DNA of 64,000 nt. It comes from Whalleya microplaca. Taxonomy: Eukaryota > Ascomycota > Sordariomycetes > Xylariales > Xylariaceae. The stretch lies in contig MU385711.1 in the NCBI GenBank assembly GCA_022497155.1, positions 310,001 through 374,000 of the forward strand, given 5' to 3'. Each line of letters begins with the position of its first letter. Positions within the stretch are counted from its first letter, which is position 1. Below are positions 35,864 to 47,549 of this stretch, one piece after another. The translations under genes were made by a program, and so were the position numbers. A model generated the notes under the pieces. It was not told the origin of the DNA. It saw nothing but the letters and a program-made list of their open reading frames with translations, and made no database searches.

Positions 35864-36658
35864 TCACGTGTGGCGGGTCCTCTTCCCATCCCTCCCGAAG
35901 ACGTCCTTCCCGAACCCTAAGCTCCCCACGTCGAACAGCTCGGCGAAGTTGATGGACCGCTTCTGCCCGGCGCCCTTGCCGAGGTGGCCGGACTGCAGGT
36001 TCGTCGGCCGCGGTCTCGTGCCGCGCTTATTGCCGCAGCGCGAGCGCACCGGGTGCGCTATCGAGACGCCCGCGGAGCCCTGCGTCGTAGTGCTCTCGCT
36101 CGACCGCGAGGCATCGGACAGGTCGAGGTTCGCGAGGTTGAGGTATGAGTCTTGCGGGTAGGGATGGGGCGACTGGAAGGTGAAGGTTTCCTGCGTTGGG
36201 ACGGCGACCGTCTGTGGTGGCGCTTCCGCGACGGGTGAGACACTGGTCTGGTGAGGCATCGGAGGTGGCGGCTCATTGCGCAGGGTGGTCAGCTGCGTGC
36301 CGCTATTCGAGCGATGCAGTTCCGGGGACGAGGAGCCCCCCTCCGTCTTATCGACCTCGTCCTCGCTCTCGATGCCCTGCGACACGGCGTCCTTGCCGTC
36401 CAGGCGCTCGGTAGCCCACCTCCGGATCTGCCAGCCCTCGCCGTCGCTCAATCCGAGGTTACGCTTGTCGAGGAAGGCGAGGAGGTCGTCGAGGCAGTCC
36501 TGGTAGCCGTCCGCTCGGGCCTTGGCTTGGGCGGCGGCGGAGGTCTTGTACAGCTTGGTCACCGATAAGGCGGCGGCCTTGAAGGAGTCGAGCAGCTGCT
36601 CGGGCGAGTCGGAGCTGGCGGCATTCTTGGAGGGCGACGATCCTCTCAACGCGTCCAT
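35864..36658 (-). CDS. HAPSTR1/C16orf72-like stress-response protein
   Basis: 264 aa, intronless. The N-terminal part (about residues 20-80) reads LLDSFKAAALSVTKLYKTS followed by a helix ending YQDCLDDLLAFLDKR. This matches the conserved helical region of human HAPSTR1 (C16orf72; F-x-x-A-A-x-A-V-T-x-L-Y), also found in fungi as a UPF0472/DUF4588 family. The human protein binds the E3 ligase HUWE1 and tunes stress responses; the fungal role is not established. Residues 100-200 are disordered and acidic to Pro/Ser-rich. The C terminus has a basic stretch (CGNKRGTRPRP) and INFAELFDVGSLG, which may be a short conserved binding motif. Nuclear location is likely from the basic C terminus (GKRTRHT). 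Confidence 0.72.
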   Translation of the reverse strand: MDALRGSSPSKNAASSDSPEQLLDSFKAAALSVTKLYKTSAAAQAKARADGYQDCLDDLLAFLDKRNLGLSDGEGWQIRRWATERLDGKDAVSQGIESEDEVDKTEGGSSSPELHRSNSGTQLTTLRNEPPPPMPHQTSVSPVAEAPPQTVAVPTQETFTFQSPHPYPQDSYLNLANLDLSDASRSSESTTTQGSAGVSIAHPVRSRCGNKRGTRPRPTNLQSGHLGKGAGQKRSINFAELFDVGSLGFGKDVFGRDGKRTRHT

Positions 36659-37430
36659 GGCTGGTTTCGCTGGATATATGGCTTGATATGTATTACGGCC
36701 CGGTGGTATTAGGTAGAGATATTGGAACAGCGATCGGGTATGGCGGTGGGCAAAAGTTAAGTAAGTAGGTAATTATTAAGGTTAGGACATTTGTTAGTGA
36801 GTTCGCTCTAACCCCACGTTGTGATTAGTAGGCGAATAGACGAAATACCTGTCAGGACGCCTCACCGCTTGCCTTATCGGGTATTTTGCCACTCTTATCA
36901 TATCACTCGAAATGATATATATACACACCTTTAATAGTAGTTATGCATCTTTATTTAATAGTAACAATTAATTAAAAATGACAAGATTTAATAATGTATG
37001 AGAAGATGGATTCACATTGTATTGCTAATTGCACCAGCACTCGGCTGACTCAGACTGATAGACTGAGCTGGCTAAAAACCAGAGGTCGATCTAGATATAA
37101 AGGGGGCCTTGCCCCCTTCTCTAGTTAAAGAGATCAAGACTCAGCGACCTTACAGCCTTACGTGGCTAGTATACTACTCGTGCCTGACTTCACCCTGCAG
37201 CGACTCACCGCGTTTCTAGTTTCCTCATAGTTGATCAATACAACAGAAATGCCCGATGTCTCAGTCAGTGAATAATGGATCAGCTACGGTAAATGCGTGG
37301 CACTCCCTGGTGCGCGCCAGAGCAGAGCTTCCAATAAGAGGAACGTCAACAGACGTGTTGTCCCCACCCCCGAGCTTATCACGCAACAATCGGTACTACT
37401 CCCGGCTGAAGCAAGGTAAGGATTCCCTCC
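36659..37430. other. Intergenic, no gene seen
   Basis: 770 bp between two minus-strand genes; promoter of the HAPSTR1-like gene. An AT-rich block is at 36890-37010, then a GC-palindromic GGGGGCCTTGCCCCC hairpin near 37102-37116. No coding sequence supported. Confidence 0.55.
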
Positions 37431-38300
37431 CTACACCCTGCGATACTGGACGGCTCGGTCCCATGCACTCAACGAAACGTAAGGGCTCCTGAGCCAGGAC
37501 CTATGTTCATGCAGAAGAAGCCGCGTGTTCTCGCGGCCAAGAAAATCCTGGATCATGTCCTCAGCCTCGCCCGCACTGCCTTGAATGTCCATGGACTGGA
37601 GAATGGCGATGATGTATTCAAGCAAGAACTCTGCCTTACTTGGTCTACGTCTGCGGGCGATATTCTGGTCATGTGACGAACCTGGCAATTCGCTGTCTGC
37701 ATGGAGAAATTCGAATATGCAGAGCTCGCGCTGCAGCCATATCCTGGCTCGGGATACGAGCTCGGGGTCTGTCATGAAGAGTTCTGGTGACAGCTCCCTG
37801 TATCTCGATGCCTCAGGTTGTTTCTTGTTCGAACCCACGTGGAGAGAATAGAGCTTATGGCGATAGACAGACCGCCGTTTCTCAATCGCTCCCTCTCCGT
37901 ATAGTTGTTGTTGTGCACGTGTGGTGGTGTTAGTGAGACTACCTCGTCGCCTGGAAACTGAGTCCCTCAAGTCTTCTTCAGCTTGGCTATTGGGCTTGCC
38001 TCGTCCTTCAGACCGCTCTGGTACTTTGTAGACTTTTCCATACTTCCCGTCCTCACCCAGTCCGTATCGGACTTCGCGAACCTCACGCTTACACAGCGGG
38101 CAAGTTGCTCGCGCTTGCAACCAGGTGAGCAGGCAGAGGTAATCGAAATTGTTATGTTGGCAAGGCTGTGCCTCGCACTGCTCGACTAAGTTGTCCAGGC
38201 ATATTATGCAGCAGTCGCCAGCTGGCAGCAGCGAGATCTGCTGTAGGGTGTTTTGTAGGATTTGAGGACGCAGCTCTTCGATACTAGACGCCGCGTCCAT
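37431..38300 (-). CDS. RING-finger protein, probable ubiquitin E3 ligase
   Basis: 289 aa, intronless as drawn. The RING lies at residues 31-70: CIICLDN, then PCQHNNFDYLCLLTWL, then CPLCKREV. The zinc ligands fit C-x2-C, C-x-H, C and C-x2-C, with Asp53 in FDYLC at the place where many RINGs have Cys or His; this D variant is common in fungal homologues. A conserved C-terminal block (FLLEYIIAILQSMD, then DFLGRENTRLLLHEHRSWL and SPYVSLSAWDRAVQY) defines the family. Start at 38300 (MDAASSIEEL) is chosen over the in-frame ATG at 38414 because the extra 38 residues look like leader sequence. It likely acts in the nucleus like Topors-type ligases, which is inference. It is divergent from PRP22. Confidence 0.83.
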   Translation of the reverse strand: MDAASSIEELRPQILQNTLQQISLLPAGDCCIICLDNLVEQCEAQPCQHNNFDYLCLLTWLQARATCPLCKREVREVRYGLGEDGKYGKVYKVPERSEGRGKPNSQAEEDLRDSVSRRRGSLTNTTTRAQQQLYGEGAIEKRRSVYRHKLYSLHVGSNKKQPEASRYRELSPELFMTDPELVSRARIWLQRELCIFEFLHADSELPGSSHDQNIARRRRPSKAEFLLEYIIAILQSMDIQGSAGEAEDMIQDFLGRENTRLLLHEHRSWLRSPYVSLSAWDRAVQYRRV

Positions 38301-38722
38301 AGCGCGAAAGCGGTCGAGATAGATAGTATTATGAGCGTGGCAGCCGAGCGCAACTGCAGTACTTATACACACGTACTTGCGTACATGGGTGCACCCGTGA
38401 AAGACGCTAGACATAAAGGGGCTAGACTTAAAGGGGCTAGACTAGGCGTGAATTTAGCTTGGCAACGGGTAGATTGGCGTATGATCCGTACCCCAATCAC
38501 CCACTGTTTAGCCTTGTTACAGCGTTAGTCAAACGCTTATTAGGTACATGTACCTAGCCTCCGCCTCCTGGGAAACTTTATTAGGTAGCTCACTCGCTCA
38601 CTCACAAGCCCACGAGCTTTCTTGACAATAGTAAATATACCTAGTTACTACGTAGTATCTAGCTACTGGCTTATCGATGCCTATCGTCGCGCCAGCTTCA
38701 TGAACCGTAAGCATCACTCAAG
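38301..38722. other. Divergent promoter, RING protein and PRP22
   Basis: 422 bp between the two start codons. Contains two tandem 15-bp units with STRE-type AGGGG cores and several TAGGTA-type motifs (38540-38590). Confidence 0.6.
38415..38444 (+). promoter_or_regulatory. Tandem STRE-like repeat
   Basis: Two head-to-tail copies of AAAGGGGCTAGACT(T/A) at 38415-38429 and 38430-38444, each with AGGGG, the stress-response element core read by Msn2/4-type factors. A degenerate third half (ACGCTAGAC) precedes them. Motif evidence only. Confidence 0.35.
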
Positions 38723-41700
38723 ATGGACGACCTTTCTGAACTCGAAGTCATTGGACTGGTGAACAAGGTGGTTTCCGAGCTGCAAAATCATCTGGGAGCC
38801 ACCGATAAGGCCCTCGCCGAGTTCATTATTTCCCAACGACTCGAGTCTGATATCTCCGAAAGTTTCAAACAGAAGATTTTCGAAGTGGGTGGCGCCTCCT
38901 TCTCTCCTAGTTTGATCGAAAGTATTGACCGATCCGTTCGAACGATGCACCCAGTCATGAAGTCAAAATCCGGCGCTACACATGACAACCCCGACGTTGA
39001 GGGCTCTGTTGAGGATAAGCCCAAGTTTTCTCCGGCCTAGTCTTGCGGGACCAGTCGCCAGTACAGGATTCTATGGAGGATGTTCTGAATCAGCTGGAAG
39101 CTCTAGAGCCAAAAACCGACGAGGGTAAATCTAAGAAGCGGAAGCGAGACCGCAGTCGCAGCCAGAGCCGGAGACCCTACCAGTCATCGATAGAGCCGGA
39201 CAGCTTTCCTATCCTGCACAAAGTTTATGAAGGCCACATAACAGGAATCAAGGACTTTGGCGCTTTTGTGAACCTCCACGGCGTCAAGGGGAAAGTGACC
39301 GGGCTAGTTCATGTTTCATGTCTGGCTAACAAGCGAATCAACCACCCGTCGGATTTGGTAGAACTTGGTCAACCTGTCAAGGTCAAGGTCGTGGACATAG
39401 ATGGGATGAAAGTGGGGTTGTCGATGAAGGAGGCTGATCTTGATACAGATCAGGGCTACGATACCCAGGAGAATTTTGGTTCTGGTGCTAATATGCAGGT
39501 TTTGGGTAGAGGCAGAAACGGACAGACCACTGCTGGATCTGAAAATTCCAATCCTACCAGGCAAAAGAGAATGACGTCTCCTGAGAGGTGGGAGATCCGC
39601 CAACTTATTGCATCTGGGGTCGCGAAAGCTTCGGACTATCCTGATCTGGAAGAAGATTACGCGGCCTTCGGGGGCGACAGCCAGATGAAGCTGGAAGAAG
39701 ACCTCGATATCGAGGTTAAAGAGGAAGAGCCGCCGTTCCTTGTTGGCCAAACCAAGCAGTCTCTCGAGCTATCGCCCATCCGCGTGGTCAAGGCTCCCGA
39801 CGGATCGCTGAATCGCGCTGCCATGTCCGGTGCTGCCATGGCCAAGGAGAGAAGGGAGCTGCGCCAGCAAGAGGCTGAAGCGGCTGAAGCGGCTACTAAT
39901 GAGGAGGCAGATATCGATCTCTCGGCTCAGTGGAACGATCCAATGGTGGACCCAGGCAAGCGCAAGCTTGCCGACGACCTGAAAAGGGCCAAAACTAACA
40001 CCAACACCACGGAGCCCGACAATATTCCAGAGTGGAAACGTGTGGTCCAGCCGAAAAACCAGTCTTTCGGCAAGAGAGTCAATATGTCAATTAAGCAGCA
40101 GCGCGAGTCTCTTCCAGTCTTTGCTTTCCGGGATCAGCTGATTCAAGCCGTACGGCAGCATCAGATTCTCATCGTAGTCGGCGAAACAGGCTCTGGCAAA
40201 ACGACACAGACCACACAGTATCTAGCAGAGGAAGGATTCACAAACGACAATAGGATGATTGGCTGTACGCAGCCTCGCCGCGTAGCTGCCATGTCACTAG
40301 TCAAGCGCGTAGCCGAAGAACTCGGTTGCACCCTGGGCGAGGAAGTAGGCTATTCTGTTCGATTTGACGATCACACTAGCCCGGCCACGACAAAGATCAA
40401 GTATATGACGGACGGTATGCTCCAGCGTGAGATTCTGCAGGATCCAGGGCTTACCAAGTATTCTGTTATCATGCTTGACGAAGCCCATGAGCGGACCATT
40501 GCCACGGATATCCTTTTCGCGCTCCTCAAGAAGGCGTTGAAAAAGCGGTTAGATCTGAAAGTCATCGTCACTTCTGCTACTCTTGACGCCGAGAAGTTCT
40601 CGTCTTATTTCGAAGATGCCCCCATTTTTACCATACCGGGTCGCACATTTCCCGTCGAGATCTTATATTCCCGGGAGCCTGAATCAGACTATCTCGACGC
40701 TGCTTTAGTTACAGTTATGCAAATACACTTAACAGAGCCGGCTGGTGACATCCTTGTGTTTCTAACTGGACAGGAGGAGATTGATACCTCTTGTGAAATT
40801 TTGTATGAAAGAATGAAGGCTCTAGGATCGAGCGTGCCGGAACTTATTATCCTTCCGGTTTATTCGGCGTTACCTACTGAAATGCAGAGCCGTATCTTCG
40901 AGCCAGCATCTGGTCGCAAGGTTATTCTCGCGACCAATATTGCTGAAACATCTATTACTATCGATAACATCTATTACGTTATTGATCCAGGTTTCGTCAA
41001 ACAAAATGCCTACGACCCGAAACTGGGCATGGACTCACTTATCGTAACGCCTATCTCGCAAGCACAAGCTAATCAACGAGCAGGCCGTGCTGGTCGAACA
41101 GGACCAGGTAAATGCTTCAGGTTATATACAGAAGTGGCGTACCAATCAGAAATGCTATCGACAACGATACCCGATATTCAGCGCCAAAATCTGTCTACGA
41201 CGATCCTTATGCTCAAGGCAATGGGCATCAATGACCTTCTACACTTCGACTTTATGGACCCACCACCCGGCAACACTCTGCTAACCGCCCTCGAAGAGCT
41301 CTACACGCTAGGCGCTCTCGACGACGAAGGACTCCTAACCCGGCTCGGACGCAAGATGACCAGCTTCCCCATGGAGCCACCGCTCGCCAAGGTGCTCCTC
41401 GCGGCCGTCGACCTTGGCTGCTCCGACGAGATGCTCACCATCGTGGCGATGCTCAACCTGCAGGACATCTTCTACCGGCCGAAGGAGAAGCAGGCGCAGG
41501 CCGACCAGAAGAAGGCCCGCTTCCACGACCCGCACGGCGACCACCTGACCCTGCTAAATATATATAACTCGTGGAAGCAGAGCGGCTACGCCAGCGCCTG
41601 GTGCTTCGAGAACTTCATCCAGTTCCGCGCCCTCCGACGCGCCAGGGACGTGCGCGAGCAGCTCGAGAATATCATGCTGCGCGCGCGCCTCCCCGTCCGC

Positions 41701-42144
41701 TCCTGCGGGCCCCGGACGGAGCAAGTCCGCCGCGCCTTGTGTGCTGGATTCTTCCGGCACGCGGCGCGGCGGGACAACTCCGAGCCCGGGTCCGGGTCCG
41801 GGTCCGGGTCTGGGGGCTATAAGACCCTCATCGAGGGTACTCCGGTATACCTGCACCCGTCGTCGGCGCTGGTCGGGAAGCAGGGGGCCGAGTGGGTCGT
41901 GTATCACGAGCTCGTGCTCACGACGCGCGAGTACATGCGCTGGACCACGGCCATCGAGCCGGGGTGGCTCGTCGAGGCCGCGCCGGCGTTCTTCAGAGTC
42001 GCGGGGACGGACGGCACGGGGATGTCGAGGCGGCGGAGGCAGGAGCGCATACAGCCCTTGTATAATAAGTTTGTCGGCGAGGATGATTGGAGGTTGTCGA
42101 AGCAGCGGAGGGGTGGGAGGGGTGGTGGTGGGACTTGGGGGTAG
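38723..42144 (+). CDS. PRP22: DEAH-box splicing helicase PRP22, with apparent 1-nt frameshift
   Basis: ATP-dependent RNA helicase that releases mature mRNA from the spliceosome. Order: N-terminal helical domain (38723-39025, with [14 protein letters not shown]), Arg/Ser-rich linker, S1 RNA-binding domain (about 39200-39440, [15 protein letters not shown]), then helicase motifs [13 protein letters not shown] (40477-40488), [24 protein letters not shown] and [12 protein letters not shown], then HA2/OB-fold regions. The frame from 38723 hits TAG at 39038-39040. The frame continuing from 39043 is one base off; reading the G at 39025 twice would give K-V-F-S-G-L, the expected conserved link. No plausible intron spans this point without deleting conserved residues. 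So this is a sequence error or a real lesion in a gene expected to be essential. The last third is GC-rich and includes a Gly-Ser repeat insert (41784-41814). Confidence 0.9.
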
Positions 42145-43916
42145 GGGTAACAGTTACTATCCTATGGTGATTATGAATCATGGGCATTGTGTAGTGAGGT
42201 AGGTTCACTCTCTCCCCACCCCCCTTCTTTTTATCTCTCTCTATCTCTCACGTTCACAGGTTGTCGCCTACGTAAGTAGCTTGATGGGGGATATTAGGGT
42301 AAGTAGTGACGATTGTTTCGGCATCGAGTTCTAGGTTTTCTCGATTTGGGGTGAGTTTCTTGGTTTATTGTAGATTGCAGATTGTCAGCAAGAGGGGGAT
42401 GGATTGACCGTATAGGTATTAGCTACAAATAGGATATATGAGGTTGGTAATTGCTTACGAGTACGTTATATACAAAGAATAGTGTATCTGAGTGCTCATA
42501 CATATCGACCCCTTTGTCACGTGACCTTTATCTGTTTACATAGGTGGTATTGCCTATTTGTTGGATTGATGTTAGGTTAAGCCTATGTATCACGATCCCT
42601 GCCTTGGCTGCTGTTGAACACTGGCTGGTTGGTGTGATTCCTATGATAGGAGACTGAGGAGACTTGGGAATAGAAAAGAGGACTGAGGAATGCTGGAAGG
42701 TACAGTGGTGATTAGAAGTGAGTAGGTAGCTAAAAGCTTTATTACTCTATTGTACTTTTGTTCTTTACTTTCTCAGGAACAGCTTAAAGCTAAGTATGAA
42801 GTAGTTTTAGATGCTGCTGCCGCATTATTATCGTTGATTATTGGGGCAATGACCTAAGCCTCCTTGCACTCGATCCCTTCCGAGCTATAATAATGGCTGT
42901 GTGTAGCAATAAGAAATACACGCTGTGTATATTCATTCCTTCCCTCACCTGCCTGTCCACTGGTGTAGCATTTCTTTGTGTACGCATACCTACCCTGCCG
43001 GACAGCCACAGATGGTTTGTGTGTTTCTACCTAGGTATGAACTTTAGTAAAAGTTAAGGCTAGGTAGGTACCTTAGGTACTTGCTGCATGCAGGCCTGGC
43101 AGGTCAACGTGTATGTACGGAATGTGTATGTGCATGGTAGATGTAAACGATTCCCAACATATCTTAGGTACATATCACATCATATATGCTTCAGGTGTCG
43201 GCCATGAAAATAGGCAGTATATAAATTCTGATGAATGTCAAATGATATATAGAACATCAAGAGAAAAATATGACTGTGTCGTGTAAACCTTTTCTGGATT
43301 ATAGTCCGTAAGTTACCTAGGTAGGCACATACATAATGGTCCGGAGGGAACCTTTAGATACCTAGGTACTGAGGAATACTCTGTAGGTACGCACAAGTAC
43401 CTGAATTGTGAGACGAGGAAGCTACATACGTATGTACCTTAATGTAGCCTACCTAGCCTCCACGGGATAACCTATCAGGCGGGGGGTATCGGCACGTTAA
43501 CTGGCCAATAGCGCGTGCCCGGGCGGACCTAGGTGGATAGCTCCAGCCTCTGCGGTGCTGTTAGGGATCTACATGCAACTATGTACCACCAGCCACACCT
43601 ACCCACTTCCGATCAGATATTCATCCCTACAACCTTCAACTTCTAAATTCTGTACACCATTAATCTGCTTCCTCTCACAATTCCACATTACCGGCGCGTT
43701 CACCTCCACCACTCCTCCGCCATTCGCGCATTTCCCCTCCACCTCCCTCTTTACATACGCATCTGCCATCAAAGGCTTGATTTACGAACGCCCTGTCAAA
43801 ATTGTGACTTTGTTCACTCACACCAACCACATACCAACCGCATACCAACCGCATACCTTGTCGCGTCGCAGTCAGTCGAGTCGCGTTAGGCCTTTCGAGC
43901 CACACCACCCACCACA
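42145..43916. other. Intergenic; ISWI promoter with TAGGTA motif cluster
   Basis: 1.77 kb between PRP22 and ISWI, both plus strand. Between about 43020 and 43460 there are at least five copies of an ACCTAGGTA/TAGGTAGG motif (for example 43028-43037, 43314-43325, 43359-43369). From 43600 to the ISWI start the sequence is C/T-rich, typical of a fungal core promoter and leader. Confidence 0.6.
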
Positions 43917-44070
43917 ATGGCGCCGTCTCGCTCGAGACCCAGCGCTGTCGACACCGACGCGTCCATGTCAGATGCTCCCGATCCTGTCCCCAGTCGCCCT
44001 GAGGAAATGGTAAGTGTCCTTATGATAATTCATTCTTTAGCCTCCATCGCCAACGACCTGTGAACTCTTG

Positions 44071-44102
<32 letters not shown>

Positions 44103-47100
44103 TACTATATACTGACCCACTGCATAGGATGTAGATGAGACACCTGATTATACCGACTCAGACACGAACCCCAATACCACAGCTAGCAGCGTTGCTGGAG
44201 ATCATGTCGATGGCCGTAAAAAGCGCTCGGAGGCGAACCAGCTACGGAGAAGCATATTTGGCAAGAAGCACGACTTGCTGGGAGAGTCAAAGGTATGAGC
44301 AAGACCAAACAAGATCACATACTCCATATCAGTCCGCCGACCGGTGCACTAATCACAATGCAACAACAGGAAGATGACAGCATTCGGAGATTCCGTTACC
44401 TATTAGGCTTAACGGACCTATTCCGACACTTCATCGAGACAAACCCCAACCCTAAGATCCGCGAGATTATGCACGAGATCGATCGCCAGAACGAAGATGC
44501 GGCGAAGTCTAAGAAGAAAGGTGTTCGTCAAGGTGGCGCCGCTACTGACAGAGCTCGCCGGACGGAGGCTGAAGAAGACGCCGAACTCCTCAAGGATGAG
44601 AAGCATGGTGGATCGGCCGAAACCGTATTCCGGGAGTCGCCCCCCTTCATCCACGGACTTATGAGAGACTACCAGGTCGCTGGTCTGAACTGGCTAATCT
44701 CCCTGCACGAGAACGGTATTTCTGGTATCCTTGCTGATGAAATGGGCTTGGGAAAGACGTTGCAGACGATCTCCTTCTTGGGCTACCTGCGACATATTAT
44801 GGATATCAAGGGTCCCCATCTGATCACTGTGCCCAAGTCTACACTGGACAATTGGAAGCGCGAGTTTGCTAAGTGGACCCCGGAGGTCAATGTTCTTGTC
44901 CTACAGGGTGCCAAGGATGAGCGTCATGCGTTGATCAATGAGCGCCTGGTCGATGAGAAGTTCGATGTCTGCATCACTAGCTACGAGATGGTCCTTCGCG
45001 AAAAGTCCCACTTGAAGAGATTTGCTTGGGAGTATATCATCATCGATGAGGCGCACCGTATCAAGAACGAGGAGTCATCCCTATCACAAGTCATTCGTCT
45101 GTTCAACTCACGTAATCGACTTCTAATTACCGGAACACCGCTTCAGAACAACCTCCACGAGCTCTGGGCCCTCCTGAATTTCTTACTACCTGATGTCTTC
45201 GGTGACAGTGAGGCTTTTGATCAATGGTTCTCGGGACAGGATGCAGACTCGGACGTAGTCGTTCAGCAACTCCACCGAGTCCTCCGACCTTTCCTACTTC
45301 GTCGTGTCAAGGCCGACGTCGAGAAGAGCTTGCTACCGAAAAAGGAAGTCAATTTATACATTGGCATGGCAGAGATGCAAGTCAAGTGGTACCAGAAAAT
45401 CCTCGAGAAGGATATCGATGCTGTCAACGGTGCCGGAGGAAAGAGAGAATCCAAGACTCGGCTACTCAATATTGTTATGCAGCTCAGAAAGTGCTGTAAT
45501 CATCCTTATCTCTTCGAGGGCGCTGAACCTGGCCCGCCTTACACAACGGACGAACATCTCGTCTACAACTCAGGAAAGATGGCTTTGCTAGACAGACTCT
45601 TGAGAAGATTGCAGAAGCAAGGCAGCCGTGTCCTAATCTTCTCGCAGATGAGCCGTCTGCTAGATATTCTTGAGGATTACTGCGTGTTCCGAGAATTCAA
45701 ATACTGCCGTATTGATGGAGGCACTGCGCACGAAGACCGAATCGCCGCGATCGACGAGTACAACAAACCAGGATCCGACAAATTCGTGTTCCTTCTCACG
45801 ACTCGTGCTGGTGGTCTGGGAATCAACTTGACGAGCGCTGACATTGTCATTCTCTATGATAGCGACTGGAATCCTCAAGCCGATCTCCAGGCTATGGACC
45901 GTGCCCACCGTATTGGTCAAACAAAGCAAGTCGTGGTTTATAGATTCGTTACTGAGAATGCCATTGAGGAGAAGGTCCTTGAGCGAGCAGCCCAGAAGCT
46001 CCGCCTTGACCAGTTAGTCATCCAGCAAGGTCGCGCCCATCCTGGTGCCAAAGGACCGGCTGGCAAGGATGAACTATTAAACATGATCCAGCATGGTGCT
46101 GAGAAAGTCTTTCAGACGAGAGTCGGTACCGGAACGGCATCTAAGGGCTCCGAGTTGAATGACGACGACATTGAGCAGATCCTGACTAAGGGCGAGAACC
46201 GGACAAAGGAGCTCAATGCCAAATATGAGAAGCTCGGTATCGATGACTTACAGAAGTTTACTTCAGAATCGGCTTACGAGTGGAACGGGGAGAACTTCGG
46301 AGGCAAAAAGAAGGACATCGGTGTCAACTGGATTAACCCGGCAAAGCGAGAACGAAAGGAACAGTCATATTCTGTTGACAAGTTCTACCGGCAGGTCATC
46401 TACGGCACTAACAAGGCCGAAGCCAAGCCGAAGGCTCCTCGCGCACCGAAGCAGATTGCGGTCCATGACTATCAGTTTTACCCTCCCCGACTTCGAGATC
46501 TTCAGGACCGGGAGACAGCGTATTACCGAAAGGAGATTGGCTACAAGGTTCCTTTGCCTGATGGTGATGATGAGAACTTGTCTGAGCGAGAAGCTGAGCG
46601 AGCGCTGGATCAGCAAGAAATCGACAATGCTGCCCCCTTGAACGAGGAGGAGCAAGAGGAGAAACAGAAGCTATCACTCCAGGGTTTCGGCGAATGGAAC
46701 AAGCGGGATTTCCAACAATTCATCAATGGCTCTGCTCGCTACGGGCGCAACGACTATGAAAGAATTGCCGAGGAAGTCGATAGCAAGACTCCCGCCGAGA
46801 TTAAGGCATACGCCAAAGTCTTCTGGCAGCGATACACCGAGATCAATGATTACGCTAGATATTTGCAAGTCATCGACACTGGCGAGGAGCGGATGCGCAA
46901 GACAGAGCACCAACGTAAGATGTTACGCAAGAAGATGCAGCATTACCGCGTGCCCCTACAACAGATGAAGATCAACTACTCAGTCTCGACGACCAACAAG
47001 AAAGTCTACACCGAGGAGGAGGACAGATTCCTCTTGGTGATGCTGGACAGATACGGTATCGATTCTGAGGGTATCTACGAGCGAATCCGCGACGAGATTC

Positions 47101-47549
47101 GCGAGAGCCCTCTGTTCAGATTCGACTGGTTCTTCTTAAGCCGAACACCCATGGAAATCAGCCGTCGATGTACTACCCTTCTCACTACTATTGTGAAGGA
47201 ATTTGAGGATGTACATCCGACCAAGGCGAATGGAGTCAACGGCAAGGGCAAGCGAGAGCCCGATGACGAGGAGAATGACGAGGATAGCATCCTCGGCATG
47301 GCTCCTGCCAAGAAGAAGACCAAAGGCGGCGCCGTCAAGGTATGCGACTCTATGCTGTTCAACCTGCGACAGTTGTAAAGTTAGGAGTGAGTACTAACGC
47401 GAGATAATTAATAGAACAAAGCCCTAGACAACGTCAAGGGTGGCAGCAAAGCCGCATCAGCCGCTCCCTCCTCCTCCCGCGCCTCCAGCGTTGCTTCGAC
47501 AAATTCCCCGGGCCCGTCTAAGAGCAAGGCCAAGGGCAAGAAGAAATAA
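43917..47549 (+). CDS. ISWI-family chromatin remodelling ATPase
   Basis: Snf2-family nucleosome-spacing ATPase (ISW1/ISW2-like), nuclear, 1120 aa. Exons 43917-44009, 44128-44292, 44370-47339, 47415-47549, all phase 0. N-terminal acidic region, then the ATPase: motif [15 protein letters not shown], motif [13 protein letters not shown], motif [14 protein letters not shown], then the helicase C lobe with [18 protein letters not shown] and [12 protein letters not shown]. The C terminus has the ISWI triad: HAND ([17 protein letters not shown] onward), SANT ([20 protein letters not shown]) and SLIDE ([17 protein letters not shown] to [11 protein letters not shown]). The last exon codes a Ser/Lys-rich tail ending KSKAKGKKK. 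Intron 1 holds a (TA)15 tract. Length and motif completeness suggest a functional gene. It faces the eIF3i gene tail to tail. Confidence 0.97.
44072..44101 (+). repeat. (TA)15 microsatellite in ISWI intron 1
   Basis: Thirty bases of perfect TA dinucleotide inside the first intron (44010-44127), between donor GTAAGT and acceptor CATAG. Confidence 0.95.

Noticed and set aside
43555..44013. 152-codon frame before ISWI
   Set aside because: It begins in promoter sequence without ATG, is C/T-rich leader and overlaps ISWI exon 1 in a different frame.
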